NCBI GenBank assembly: GCA_050084515.1
Contig: CM114274.1
Location: 42,594,001-42,658,000, forward strand
From: Blasia pusilla
Lineage: Eukaryota; Marchantiophyta; Marchantiopsida; Blasiales
Direction: 5' to 3'
Length of the DNA: 64,000 nt
Below, in pieces: positions 21,599-34,710 of the stretch; within the stretch, counting starts at the first letter, position 1; every line of letters begins with the position of its first letter. Both the position numbers and the translations under genes were made by a program. The notes beneath the pieces are model-generated. The model was not told the origin of the DNA and searched no databases. It saw only the letters and a list, made by a program, of their open reading frames with translations.

Positions 21599-22453
21599 CA
21601 ATATTAGGGTCTAATGCATGGTAATCTGCCTTATCCTCTCCAATATGATGTTATTGTAGAATATCAAACATGTTCATTATCAATCGAGGAAATTATGCTC
21701 GTGTTATTGCAATGGTGAGTGTGTCCCTAGGCCTCTCCACTCCAAATATCATCAATGGTCATCCTCATGGGCTCCACTCTTACTATCTATAATGGAATTT
21801 GTATTTCCAATATAGCATGTGGCAACTATGGATATATGACATCCCATGGGCAAAAGTGTACATATATCCACACATACATTTAACCTTTGATAAACATTGT
21901 ACCATCCAAGAGAAGGAAGTAATAAAAGCTTTATGACAATTTCTTACATGTATCAAGAGCTTGGAATGTAGATCTTGTATTAAACCATGTGCAACCCCAC
22001 CACCCAAATACGTATCCATCTCTAAGACATGCACTTGGTGTATTGGCATAGCACCATCCACCTAGAGACGTCTCACAGATCTTCATGTATCCAACAATGG
22101 GTGGCAAGACCAACGGGGGAGGAGGAAGGTGCCTTGATGCCTCCATGTTGAGCACTCACTTTCAATTCCCATTCCCCAACAATAAAGCATTAGCAATCTA
22201 ACCCAACCTTGGGAGATCTCTAAAGCGCATATGGCCTTCTCTTCACACGAGTCATCATGACTTGCAACAAATGCAAGATGAAAGCAAAACTCAACATCAA
22301 GATGATTCTCCCATGAAGAAAGTAAACCAAAAAAAGCGCAAACAAGGGTGAGAAAGCAAGTGGAAGTTGCAAATCACATGTACTCTATATAAAATGTTCT
22401 AATATGTCATTTTTTCCTTTTCTCAAGTAAATCATGTCAAATTGTATCATTAA
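21259..22453. other. AT-rich gene-poor DNA with a (TC)n tract
   Basis: No recognisable coding region. Two overlapping minus-strand frames of 74-92 codons (21783-22155) lack known domains. Confidence 0.4.
21545..21595. repeat. (TC)25 microsatellite
   Basis: About 51 bases of pure TC dinucleotide repeat. Confidence 0.95.
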
Positions 22454-22685
22454 TCTATATTATTATGGGAGAGTTTCCCTTCATTTTGCAAACTCCTCTT
22501 CTCTTGACACATGGCACTTTCAACCAATGGGATATTCACTTGCTTTTTGAGCCAATAGCATTGATGCTTACCTTCTGAACTAATAAGATCGCTCGTAGTT
22601 GATTTAAAATGGTTGTGGACAATTTTGAGAGCTACTTATCATTTTAGGAGTAATTAAACCCATGCATCGCACGTGCCTTTAATAG
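22454..22685 (+). mobile_element. Helitron-like element (3' end uncertain)
   Basis: Starts TCTATATTATTATGGGAGAG after an A. A GCATCGCACGTGCC hairpin near 22655-22672 resembles Helitron 3' hairpins, but the expected CTAG is not intact after it. Another CTAG-T at 22872-22876 after a CAATGGCCATTG palindrome is an alternative end. Confidence 0.4.
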
Positions 22686-24650
22686 GTTTTCTTCGTTTGC
22701 ATACAACTCTCTAATTTACGCATGGTAGTGAGACAACAAGAATATGTAACACATGCAAAAAAAGTTCTTTTTTGAATTTCTATGCATGATTAATAGTGCA
22801 TGAATTATGCACTAATACTTGTTAATACACTTTTAACATGTAAAAAACATTTTTTTGCAATGGCCATTGAACTAGTATTCTACAAACACCCTAACTGATC
22901 CATCATTTATCTAGACTATTATTCCTTCCTTTAGCGGAACGCCCCTTCCTTTAACATGTGATGTCAAACATGCCCTCCCTATGTGGCGATACAAGTTGCA
23001 TACTATTTACAATGGGATACCTTATTAGCTACGACCCCTACTATCGAGCCTTATTATGCATATCTCTTTCTCCTCTTTCCACGTATTGTGATCATGTGTG
23101 GGTGCTAACTCGATTCAACCTACATAGGATAGCATAATGCAAGTTATTTCATTGATCTTGCTAAACCATCGCATTGAATGGAGATATGAACCAAATTTAA
23201 CGCCATTCTAATTATTTTTTAATAGTGTCTCTAATTTTCCTCTCCACCAAACCAATTTCTAGAAAAAAGGGGGCCGCATTCGGGGTTGGATGGGTACCAA
23301 AATACAAGTTCAATTTTGCGATGAGTCCTTGGATGGGTACTAAGGACTCAAGTGTTCCTCAATTGGGATGGCCTATACCCTAATCCTTCTCCAAGGCCCC
23401 CATATTCCAATTCCCGGGGAGTCCCTTGGCAAATCTAGCTAGTCATTTTCCAATTCACATATAGCAACCATCGATGACCACTAGCAAACTGATTTGAAAA
23501 GCAGTGCCCCATTATCTTACGACAAAGAGAAGATCCCCATGGAGCAATTTTTGGGTCCTAGGGTCTTTGGTCATGGTGATCAATAATTTATATTTCAGGG
23601 ACTAAAGATTGGTCTTTGGTCCCTTCACGCCGCAAATATCAAAGCGGAGAAATACCAAGGACGATCCTTGGTATCCTGAGGATCATATCAAAATCAGTAA
23701 ACATGTAGAAATGGCCCTTTCTACCGAGAAACTATGAGAGAAATGGCATGAACTCTGGGGGATCTTCCCATGGAGATGGCCCCACACGACCTGGTCCCAT
23801 GCGGCCCGCTCCCTGCCCGATTGTAATCGGGATCACTGCGCCAATCGTTCAGCAACTGAAAGAATTTTGTACCTCTGATTGTTATTTCCTCGTCGCGCAT
23901 TCCTATGATTGGAAATGGGCGGTAACAAAGTTGCAAAGACTTGCGCCCTGCATTCGAACTGCATGAATTATGTTTAGGTCCCATTACCGTGAGTGCAGAT
24001 CATCCATCATATGTTGTTGATCCAAAATTGTGGGACTAGGTTGTGAGTGCATATCATTGGTCTTCTATAGTATTATGGGAGAGCTCCTTCATGATATGCA
24101 AACACTTCTATGTTTGACTAGTGATAATTGGACAACAATAAAATGTTTCATATGCTACGGGCAACAACAAAACAATTTTGAATTTGTGTCCAACATCATT
24201 AACCTCTTCCCATCGTCGATCTCTCCGCTCGTCACATCGCCAATCGAATTTCCCTCCGGAATCCTGCCCCAGGATGATGCTACATTGCTATTCTCTCCCA
24301 GATATGTACTGGTATTCAGAATGTTCAAAATTTCTGCGAAAAACAGTAATGGAGCCCGCGCTCATACTTACACGTTGAGATAGGTATCAAAGGCAATGCA
24401 TGTACGCAGGGATCAGCCAAATGGTGGAGTACTACACAAAGACTCGAATCGGAGATGCGCCGTCTTGAGGTTGAATCGCCATCCTCGAAACCATGATATG
24501 ATGAATCAAGAATGTGTTACACTGGAGATGGATTAAGAAATGTGACAGGGTTCCATGGACTTTCTCTCCAGTTGACCGTGCTAACCGAATTTCTTTTCTA
24601 ATGGGTTAACAATTTCATTGTACATACAATGAGTGGAGCTATATCTACAA
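22686..24650. other. Intergenic DNA downstream of the Nudix gene
   Basis: AT-rich, with a further relative of the Helitron 5' end at about 24064 (TCTATAGTATTATGGGAGAG) and CTAG-T at about 24114. Open frames up to 117 codons (24030-24383 plus) have no recognisable domain. The first bases beyond the stop at 24651 are presumably the 3' UTR of the Nudix gene. Confidence 0.4.
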
Positions 24651-27600
24651 CTACAGGTTCGAGTTTTCCTTGGAGTCTTGTACATTGTAGTAAAAATACG
24701 AAGGCAACCTTTGGAAACCAGCATGCAATGCTCGGTTACCAAATCCTCTGTATTGGCCTTCAGTGCTTGCCACGCAAATATCCAGCATTTTTCGCAGCAT
24801 GCTTCTTTGGAAGAAAGGTTGTACTGCAAATTCGTCCAACGGCATCCACTGCGTCGAGCACCAAAACAGAAGTCAATTGAGATACTTTTGCTTCATTTGA
24901 CCGGCCAAATGTGCCAACATGACATTAAAACAGCATCCACCAGCACCATCAACGGAACTCTACAAATCAGAGCACCTATTTCGTAAGCAGCTCCAAGACG
25001 GAATCCAAAGTTGGCTGGCCAAATGGATCGCCTTGACGGTATTGAACGCTAGACATTACGAAGTTCCCCCGCAAGATTCTCAAGCATAAGGTGGTAAGGT
25101 TACGGTAACACGTCACAGATCCACTCAATGCAAATAGAACTTCATTGAGAACGAAAAGAACACAAGGAGTGCACACTATCTAGTTCCAGACAGCACGAAT
25201 TCCTTCAAGATTACGAACCCCGCCATGACATTTTTGCATCTTCCAAATTTCTACAAGCGCCTTCAGGAAACGTCTCTCTCAAGAATTCCTAAAGAGCTTC
25301 GTTTGTATATGGTATTTACACCCGTAGACGATTAACATCTGAGCATCGATCAAAAAAGAATTCACACTGGGAAATTCTTACCTGTGCTGCTTCAATTTCC
25401 GAATCTTGTTTCACTATGGTGCTTGAAAGCGGTCGTAGAACACACAGGAAGAACAGATCTGACTTTTCAAACGATACTTGATGCCCTTGCCTGATAAGAG
25501 ACAAATTTCATACCAGTGCACATCATCAAACTAGGAACACTACAACTACTTAGGCGGGTGCGAAAGGCGAGTCCTGTAGAAGAAGGCGAGCACCACGGGA
25601 CTGTTCTCTGTGCCAATGCTCGAGATCAAGCACAGAACCAGTTACAATACCAATAAACCTCAAGGGCCATACACTCGCATGTGCCAGACATAAAAAAATG
25701 ACTTGAGGTTTAGGAGGAGGTGCTAACCGGAATCCAATAACTTCCAAAAACTCTGTATCCACCTGCAACTCGTAACACCAATGACCACTATCAGCAGCAG
25801 CTTGTGAGCCCCAACAAGACATGTCTGCATTCGTTCTTATGTAAGAGTTGCGTTGTTTTTAGTCCATGGGCCTATGCGATCACTCCCGTATGTGTGTTAA
25901 TGACATTGCAACAAAAAGGCACATGCACATCCCCAGAGTTCAAGCATTTTTGCTTGGGATTCCCACAAAGGAGATTTGTTTTTTCAATGAAAGCTTGGAA
26001 AATTTTCCAAGTCCCCAACCCAGGAGCAAAGCCAAATCACATATGGTCATCTCTCTCTCTCCCTCAAGCATGGGTCATCCGTGCTCTGCATATGGGAAGC
26101 TACTTCCCTGGGGTCGACACCACTCCACAATGTCCACCCATGCCCTAGGTAGGGAGCACTGGTTCCCGGGGATTGAGACCGGCCCCTACTATCCAGAATG
26201 ACCATTGAACCAGTGACCTCTTACAAGAAGAGATCTTAAGCCTGTTCAGCTACACCATTTGGCAATCTACCACATGATACACAAATAGCCTTACTGATAA
26301 ATCTAATCGTGAGAGACTCTGGACAACCTTGAGGTGGAAGATTTTAGAATCGGGTCTGAGAATGACAAGAAGGTATCAAGAGTAACAAGACAGGAGGCAA
26401 AATTCCATTTTCCAACAGTGGACAGTTGGAACACCCAGAAACATACTAGTAGCTTCCAATACAGTTTAGGATAAAGGATGAACTTCTTATCAAGAACAAG
26501 AGTCGTACTGACGAAAATGACACTCAATCGGAGCTGTCACAACTGTAAGCAATGATCCTCAAGAATGAACCATCTTCGAGCTAAACCTACCCCTGTTTCC
26601 TCCTTCACTTCCCTCACAGCACCATCGTGAATATCTTCACCCTGCAGAGAAAAAGATCCAGAAACCAATTAGGACACTGACGTCTTTCTGCATCGTGAGG
26701 ATGAACCAGATGACTGCTAAGTATCTCTGCAACAGAACCTGTAACTCAGCCACCACTCTTAAAGGTATAGTCTGCCACAGCCTTGCACCATCGTAGCCTA
26801 GTACCACCACAGAGCACGGCGACAACTTGCATTGCTCTGTTCCGGTGGGATTCAAAATGGGCCCCACATTTGGAATTACACCTAAACCCATGTTTTCTCT
26901 GGTACTCCGTTACAATGGGCATAAGTCTAGCATAAAGTCTGTCAATTCCTATTGAGCTGCAACCAGTAACTGCTCCTCCAGATTTTGTTTCCTCCGGATG
27001 TTATTTCCAATGCACACAAAATGTTTTTCACTACTAGAGTAACCTTTAAAACTTTTCATCGACTTAAAGTTTGAGGCACTTTCTCCACCTGATTAATCAA
27101 TCCTGTCGGCATCTTCCAGATTCCTGAACCTCTCAAAGGTCCATTCTTTTCTTGCACTGCAAGCACCTGCCTCCCAAATGCAACTTCTTCACATATCAGT
27201 AAAGTCACAACTGTCTTCACATAAATCTTTGTAAATCAATGCTGCTATTGGCTTCTGAGGGATGTAGAACACTATGAGCATGTTCTTTTCTTTACGCCTG
27301 GAATTTTTTTCAGTTTTTTGGTATGATTTTTTTCTGTCACCAGAATCCCCTATCCATTTTTCCATCGCTGGAATTTTCATGTCCACTTCCATTTTTAACA
27401 ATTTCACTGTCCAGTTTTCTGTCACCAGAAGTTTCTCTCATCTGGCTGGAACTCCTTCTCCATGCAACGCAGCAGAAATTCCAGTTCGTCCCAAGTAAAT
27501 CCAGACAGCCTTTGTTCAGGCTCTAGTATGTAATTGTCCATTTGACAGTGATCTATATGGTTGGTCAAAGGGACAAACATAGCCAGCGCAAAGTGCATCG

Positions 27601-28923
27601 AGTTTGAAAGCAACACAAACAGTTAGAACTAGAATAACTTTCAATTGTTAACAGAAAGAGTGACAAAAGCGGCCATGCCAGATAAAGACTTAATCCAAGT
27701 CACAGCATCTTCGTAACTGGAAATTGGGAGTTAGAACCCAATTTGCAGTGGACTACCACTCTATTTTGAGGCACTCGGGTGGCCGAGCAACTCGTCACTG
27801 CTACATAAACACTGCAGCTTATATGACAAGCGTCAGGTCAGTATTCCCAGCTAATAAATTGCTCTTATCACAAATTCACCAACACTACAACAATTTTTCG
27901 TCAAGAGGTGAGGTAAGCAGCTCCACAATTGTTTCATGTAGCTGTACAGACTTTGGATACTGATCTTGTAGCTGTTACCACAAGTACATGGAGGCTTTAG
28001 TGTTTGATTTGCCGGTGATTCTGTCATGTACCTGTCTTTGGTCATTCAGCACAAAAGCCCCAACACCAACTTGATGTGAGGCATTTGATGGGATTGTACA
28101 CGGACTTTCAGGTATCCAATACGTCAGCATTACATAAGTCGGCTCAGCGTGGTGATAACCAAAGCCTGCCTGCACATGAAAAACTCATTTCATACCACTT
28201 ACTGTTATTTCCTTAGGTGGACGAGATACCGTAGTAGGCGCTATCTTATGTTAGACGGATTACTTATTTGCAACAACTCTTTAACATAGGCTTGTGCCTA
28301 TGTTCCAGTTTTGGAACTGGACGTATAAACCAGCAACTAATCGTAAAGAAGGCCACCATTCTACAGAACCTTGTACACTTGCATGAGAAGGAACCCCGGT
28401 ACTGAATGAAAGGGAACAGAAAGAGAAAATGAAAAGACTAAAAAGCCGCAATATGTCTTTGCAAGGCATATTGCAACAACCACGATTCACACCTCAATTG
28501 CTGGAAACACAAGATTGGCATTGGCTGTGGGTAATTTGAGCCACACTCCTTTCCTTTCCTGCCAACATACATGTCCATCAATATACAATGGAAATCTCTT
28601 CTTGTTCTAGTGGAGTGATTTAACAGCTCCTCCAAGCCAGTGAAAGCAAGCACTGGCATTACCTGTGATTTCCACAAGTCCAGCGACGCACGGAGGGCAT
28701 CGACAAACGTGGGTATGTCCGCAGGTAAGCAGCTAGGATCAACGATGATTCCATCGTAACGATCAGCTTCCCCCTTCAGGTACCGTGGACCAAGGGAGAG
28801 CTTTTCCAGGCCTCCGTCACTCAGTTCACTCCCCTGCTCACTTTGAATGTCCTCGTCTTCAAGGGGTAAGGAAGTAACCCCGGCCTCTGCTTCTGCCTCT
28901 GCCTCCGCCTCCGACGAAGGCAT
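24651..28923 (-). CDS. Nudix hydrolase, plant NUDT2/6/7/8-like, 8 exons, 311 aa
   Basis: Eight exons join in frame with GT-AG introns: 28923-28663, 28558-28493, 28169-28032, 27166-27089, 26641-26591, 25762-25728, 25490-25382 and 24848-24651 (936 coding bases with stop). The start is the first ATG in frame; an upstream TTG is not used. Residues about 50-140 form the pre-Nudix domain (GVWLKLPTANANLVFPAIE, then HHAEPTYVMLTYWIP). The Nudix box at residues 177-199 is perfect: G-x5-E-x7-REVKEETGV, with the metal-binding glutamates present. The rest has SFEKSDLFFLCVL and WMPLDEFAVQP. Family members hydrolyse nucleoside diphosphates linked to other groups, such as ADP-ribose or NADH; the substrate here cannot be told. 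The N-terminal GluAla repeat (EAEAEAEAEA) is low complexity, with no clear targeting peptide. No stop or frameshift is seen, so it is probably functional. Confidence 0.93.
26185..26265 (-). repeat. tRNA-derived SINE head inside Nudix intron 5
   Basis: On the minus strand TAGCTGAACAGGCTTAA (26236-26252) fits an A box and ACTGGTTCAATGGTC (26200-26214) fits a B box. It lies in the 828-base intron between exons 5 and 6. The GC-richer sequence continuing to about 25860 may be the SINE body. Confidence 0.5.
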
Positions 28924-29668
28924 GATCTGATGCAAGCGATTTGCTATTAGCAGCCAACATTCCAGTCAACATTATCTTCTTCACATCCACGCACCTTTGG
29001 GAAAGCACTCATCATTCGACACCACATGCAGAGAGAGACCCAACAAATATGCCTCTGTTTCTCATGAGGACCGCTAGTGTGGTGTAGCTTCCAGCCAGTG
29101 CATAGCAACTGCTATGGCGTTCATACGAGGACACGACTGACCTGTTCAGCAATGACCACACACGATGCTACTCTAGAACCGCTCTCTGGTACGAGATCCA
29201 AATTTTGCGAATCTCTCACACAACTGTGATTTTCCCCTCAGGACCCAATATCTAAGCCCTGGGGCATCCATAGTTATTGGGTGCCTCTACTTTTGCCCGC
29301 TTCCAAGCCAGTGGATGGAGACTCTCAAGCCCCGGCTATGGAGGTTTGGATGTGTCAGTGGAGCTTGCCACGATTAGCGACCGTTTCTCGCATATAGCAC
29401 GAGCCTCTCATCCATGGAAAGACGACTATGGACATTAGAGCAGCTTTCAAGTCGCGAGTACTACGTCCCGGCAGATCCATTTTTAACGAAAGGAATGTAG
29501 AATCCGGAGGACGAAACAAAGCAGGAAAGTCATACTCCCATTTTCCATGAACAGTAGTCAGTGTCAGGCATTTCCTTCGACGTTAACTTTTATATCACCC
29601 CTCCACCTTCAATAGTCGATGCAATGTCGACCAACTGTGGTCAATAAATCACCTCATTCATTCATTCA

Positions 29669-29713
<45 letters not shown>

Positions 29714-30770
29714 GCTGAAATCGTTGCGGAGCACGGCACTGTGCCGGCGTGGAGAGTGGGCTCAACCCCATGGAACTTCCCCTACCTAGGCCATGGATGA
29801 TGAACGTTCACGTGCCTCAGGTGTGTGTATGCTCCTGAGTGAAGAACTCAAAGAAAATAGTTCTCTGAAAAAACCCACCTCCCTCATGGGAACTTCACGA
29901 ATGCGCTTGAGAACCTGGACGTGAAAGTGTTACAGGAGTTCTGTTGGCCTAATTATGCTTCACGCGGACCAACCAAAGGAAACAAATCAAAAGTAAATGA
30001 ATAAATATCTTCTGGGGCGAAGGGTCTACGACCGGCACTCCATGATGAGTACGGTCTCGCTGTGAAGTCCCATGGACCTCTTGGACGATGAATCCCTCCA
30101 TTCTTTCTTTCTTTGTTTTAAATGAAGTCAACACTTTCTCTCTTGAATGTGTATCCTGAACTAGCAGCGTTCAAGGACTATTTGCGAGGGACTCCATGAT
30201 CCCTTACCGGATTGTGAAGAAAGAGGGAGGTCCCCTTCAACCACAAAACGAGCAGTATGGCAAAACAATCGAAATCTGCACCTTGTGTGATAATGGGGAC
30301 GAGACACCCAGTTTTTATCTGGTCACTATCTGCCAAATTGTGAACACGAAGGGCTACGACTAGCGCAGAAATTGCTATCCTGCTACCACGCAGAGCCTAG
30401 ATTCTCTGCCCAGAGCTGCTGGACAGGTGAAGAGGATCTTTTGGGTTAGATAGACGGTGTTGTAGAGAGTTTCTTGGTTGATACCTGGAAGTTCCGCACC
30501 AACACTCTCTACGGTATCTCTCCTCTCACACGGCACTTACTCTCTTCACTCTCTCATCCTTCTCCATCCATCCATCCCACTCTTTCGCACTGCCCGACCG
30601 GGAAAGAAGGGTGGGGGGGTGGTCGCAAGGCTAGGAACAGGCACAACAGAACGCGTTTCAATCTAAGGAGAAACTGGAATCGCTCCAAGAATCGGTCGGG
30701 TTCACCTTTTTGACGAAAGCAAATGGCCGGAGTTTCTGGCGGAATTGCTAGAACCTGTAGAATTCCCAAC
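28924..30770. other. Upstream region of the Nudix gene
   Basis: Contains the likely promoter and 5' leader plus a mixed (ATTC)n(CT)n tract at 29655-29712. No coding region is supported; short open frames near 30474-30769 overlap on both strands. Confidence 0.4.
29655..29712. repeat. (ATTC)n(CT)n microsatellite
   Basis: Five ATTC units followed by about 19 CT units, roughly 0.75 kb upstream of the Nudix start codon. Confidence 0.9.
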
Positions 30771-31281
30771 CTACCTCATCATCCAAGTCGTCATCGGAAA
30801 CCAGAGACATCAGCCAGACGCAAACAGATAGGCCTTCTTCGGCGTATGCCACAGGAGTGAAATTTTTCTCGGTACGCGGTGGACCAAAGCGGCAAACGAG
30901 CGAAGCAATTTTTTCCTAAATACCCCAGAAACTCCTCTAAGAAGATCTCCAGACGCTGCACTAGGGGCAGAATCCGAGATGCACCCGGGAGTGAATAAAC
31001 CCGCAAGGAACCAGAATTTCCAGAAATCGATCTCACCAAGAACATTTTCCCGAGAGTAGGAAACTCCTCGCTCCGCTTATAAATCAACCCCCTGCGAATC
31101 CCAATCCCGACCTGTACACCTCATGTCCGACTCGTAGGAAATTGCTCCCAAAATCTGTCGGCCGTCCGCCCCTCCAAAGCCAGCGCGGCTTCAAAACAGT
31201 GCGGGACAATCACTACCACCTCTGTCTGCTACCGGTGAGCGAGGGAGCGAGCTAAAAGCACCCCCGCTGAACGTATACCAC

Positions 31282-31722
31282 CTCGCGGTGAATGAGCTCA
31301 AAACTCTCGAGTGGGCGACGGTCGAATACCTCGTTGAGCCCTGCAGATGAGGAGGTCGGATTCGCGAGAGAGCCTGAACCTTCTCCCCTCCGTCCCCCGG
31401 TGCCGGGACCCGGCGATGGTGGTCGCGGCTCTGTAGCTGCAGCTCCTTCTCCTCCCACTGCTACTGCTGCTGCTGCCGCTGCAGCAATAGATGCTGCAGC
31501 ACTTGTCGTTGTTTCGGCCGTCTTGGGCTCCTCCTCCGCCGAATGTTGCTCTTGCTGAAGCTGCGGCTGATGGGTGCTGGCCTTCTTGGATCCAGCTGCT
31601 GACGCCGCTGTTGAGGCGCTGGACCTGGCAGGAGGTAAATTCAGCGATTTTCTCGATATAGGTGATGAGCCCCCCCTCATGCTCGTGCTCATAAAACTCG
31701 TGGTCTTAAAAGAAGAGAACAT
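31282..31722 (-). CDS. Possible first exon of an unrecognised protein (orphan)
   Basis: An ATG at 31722 opens 147 codons that end at a plausible donor (GAG followed by gtggta at 31281, or three bases later at GTG|gtatac). The protein is basic at the start (MFSSFKTTSF, SPISRKSLNLPPARSSAS), then rich in Ala, Pro and Gly, and ends with a more ordered stretch, LNEVFDRRPLESFELIHREV. GC content is higher than the surroundings. No continuing exon was recognised between here and the Nudix gene. It could be the start of a gene whose remainder was lost or lies in small exons I missed. I do not recognise it. Confidence 0.4.
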
Positions 31723-32300
31723 TTTTCCCTGCCCCGACTCACTGACCGAGTCTTCGCCTTCTTACTGTCCGAACTCCCAACCCCGATGGTAAGTAAAGCA
31801 AGGACTCCCCTCCCCCGTCCCCGTCCCCGTCCCCGTCTCTCCCTCCGCAATCCTTCGTCCGTCCGTGGACCCGACCTCCCTCCGCTCGACGATCCCACGG
31901 CGCTCGCCACCAATAACAACAGACATAACTCCGTCTGTAGTATAAGTCCGCTCCTTCTCTGCGCCCCGCCCCTCCCGGACTCACGGAACCCGAGTTCGCG
32001 GGAGGAGGACGCATATCGGGGGCACGCAATCCAGGCCGTCGTCTCGGAGCTCCGCCAGTTTGGCGGCTACACGGATTTCTCGCTACTTACTACAGTGCCC
32101 GCCAGTTGCTCCGCCCGCTCGCGTGCGCACGGCGGTCTGTGCTCCGCTGCCATCCATCGGATTCCATCCACGGCCCTATCATGCAGATTCGGTAATTTCG
32201 GTTCGGGCTCTGACTGCTTCACGCGATCACGCGACCGTGTCCATTCGTGAACGGACGCATGCGATCGGAACTCATCCACGAATCTCATTTGCTGCATGAT
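31723..32300. other. GC-rich region, probable promoter/leader
   Basis: GC-rich and CpG-rich for this window, with open frames on both strands that overlap each other (plus 31786-32250, minus 31739-32029). These look like by-products of base composition. It fits a promoter for the minus-strand exon at 31722. Confidence 0.4.
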
Positions 32301-34094
32301 AGTTGCAGCGTCATTAATTAACGTGATAATCCTCTTCTCTTTGTTTGTTTCTTGCACAAAGTCAACTTGCTACAACTCCGTAGTCCTTGGGACGACCTCC
32401 ATACCAGCAGCCGATGGCGTATTCCTGTACGGTACAGGGAGTGTCGAATCACAAGGTCCCGGATTCTTTTAATTAACGAACAATATCTGATACTCTAGTG
32501 CCGCCGGGTATGGTACTCGAGATACTTCGCCGGTTTTTTAAGAGGTGGGGTCACTTGATATTTGGGAAAGTTGTACGTTATATTTTAGCCATTTTTTAGA
32601 GCGGTTCGTTCCTTAATTTTAGACTTTTCCCGTCCCTTTTTTCACGATTTGCTTAGGCCGCAACCGATTTAGCGGCCATTCACTTTAATCTTATGACCAA
32701 ATACACTAGTTAAAACCCGTGAGGGAATCATGGGATCATTCCATGGTCCTTAAGGTCCCAATACTTGAACGTCTTCCTATTCATGTCACGTTTCAAAAGA
32801 CATGTGGTGAATTCTTTCGTGTCGTCGATTGAAAACCTTCGTGTCGTCGATTGGAAAACGTGTAGATTTTCTCCCACACTTTTGTGCATCTCGGGTATGA
32901 TATTCCTTCCCTTCTCCTCGTCTTTTCTCACTACTTCCTTGCAGATTCCTTCTCACTAGAGCCCTATCCTTCTTTCTTCCCCAAATCCCCTTTCACTTTC
33001 CAACTCAAAACAAAACCATCATTGGCACAAGTTGAACATGGCCAAGCCTTCCCAAGTTGGAGACCCTTGAGAATACTTTCGGAGTTCCAATGTATTGTAA
33101 AGGGACTCAAACTTTTATAAGAGGGAGTTGCAAATCGCTTGACGATGAATTCGGAGATGTTTGTTCGAAATTGGAAAATTGTGCTAATTTAACTCGCTCT
33201 AATGATTCTTATTATCGTATAGACCTCACGTGATAGGCAGATGCATTCATAAATAGTAACAACCTACAAAGATTAGGGAATTTCAAATACCCCATGGCCG
33301 GCCTCCTTTGCAAGCACAACTACATTTGGAGGGCATTTGTAAGTTCCAAAAGCCATACAATATACAATTGCATTGCACCCATGACTGGCTCGCAAGATTG
33401 AGAATCCAACTTGCAATTTTTGGCTCCAACACTCCTTTGAGTTTTTTTTATTACACTTATAGTCTAGTTACAATGACTTGCTATTGGACCTTGGATGGGT
33501 TGAAACTAACTCATATTAGACTAGTAAATATATGCCAAAATTGAGGCTCAATAATGAGTGTGACTCACAATTCAACCGCAATGCAGAGGTATTTTGTTGT
33601 TCTTAAATTTTTAAATTTTTACTTACAAATTTTTATTTATTAAAATATTACTTATTAGATTTTCATTTGATACACTCAATATTCCTATCATATAAGTTAA
33701 ATGGTGCAAGAAAGGAAAAATTTATAGATATATGGAAAAATTTTAAACAAAATCAACACTCGTGTTGCAAATCCTACTTACATCATTGGCATATGCCTAA
33801 TGTGCCATGCATACATGGCCATACTAGATGTGTTCAAGATCTAGTGCCCAATGACATCCAAATCGGAATTTTCATCACATATGTTTGCCCATTACCAATA
33901 GTTATTCGATCCTATGCAATGACACTTACTATAGATAGGCCCAAGGCATCCATTGGGTGCACAATCCAATGGGGAACTCATACTCTACCTTAGAGCTGTT
34001 GGATGCTTTGTAAAGCATATCTCCTAATCCTCCTTATCCTCGTGCTCATCCTCATCATTATTATAAGAACCATCATTTGAATGGTCCTCTCCTC
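32301..34094. other. AT-rich intergenic DNA, nothing recognised
   Basis: About 1.8 kb with only short open frames (up to 108 codons, 33667-33993 plus). No repeat family member, RNA gene or domain was seen. Confidence 0.4.
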
Positions 34095-34213
34095 TGTCGT
34101 GCGCATATACATCACTGTCACCGAACACACACACACACAAACATGCACGATCCCATGCTAACTCATGGCATCCAAACAATGAGACAAGAAGTACCAAAAT
34201 ATCTCCAATTAAA
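34095..34213 (-). repeat. B2 block (outer 3' end) of gypsy copy 1
   Basis: A near copy of the B1 block at 34711-34840, with an 18-base internal deletion. Together with A2 it forms the outer end. It ends GCGCACGACA, identical to the end of copy 3 at 15548. Confidence 0.75.
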
Positions 34214-34710
34214 TAAGATCCAATCTCTCTCACAACACCATAGTTCTCACATATGTGCACTCTCACATGTCTCTCTCAATGTCAAACCAAACCCACTCTC
34301 CTAATGAGAGGCTTGGGTTACACACACAAGGCAAGCAAGACCATAGCTCCGCCGCCTCATGCCAAGAGGTTCAACAAAGAGAGAATGAGCTCTCAAGCTC
34401 TCTCTCCTTGAGGTATACCCCTCCCCTCTCCCAAGTTCTCTCCATGGTAACCTATGCTCCAAAGTCACCTCACGTAGGATATCAAGGGCCACTTACCAAA
34501 CATAGAAAGTTGATCATATATTCAAAATGGTACTTACCTAAAATAGTGAGTTTCTCAATATGGCTCCAAATCAGCCGAAATAAAGGGGAAGCCTGCTCTC
34601 TCAGGTTTCTCGGGGACTCGGCAGGTCATCCTCGACCTACTGAGCCTGTCCTCCACTACTCACAAAATCGCTCTACTAGATCTCACCGATCTATCCTAAA
34701 AGATGTGATA
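34214..34710 (-). repeat. A2 block of gypsy copy 1
   Basis: 497 bases matching the A1 block at 43870-44382. Begins TATCAC (TGTCAC in A1), ends GGATCTTA. It is diverged from A1 by many substitutions and lacks a short segment near the CTCTTGACC of A1, so the insertion is not recent. Confidence 0.8.

Noticed and set aside
27720-27830. tRNA-like boxes (GGCCGAG and GGGTTCTAACTCCC)
   Set aside because: The A-like and B-like boxes are on opposite strands, so they cannot form one polymerase III promoter.
30774-30815. Possible tiny first exon on the minus strand (ATG, MSLVSDDDLDDE, then gtaggt)
   Set aside because: Only 12 codons, and no following exon could be identified; too weak to annotate.
31739-32250. 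Overlapping long frames on both strands in GC-rich DNA
   Set aside because: Both strands are open because of base composition and CpG-rich repeats; no domain in either.
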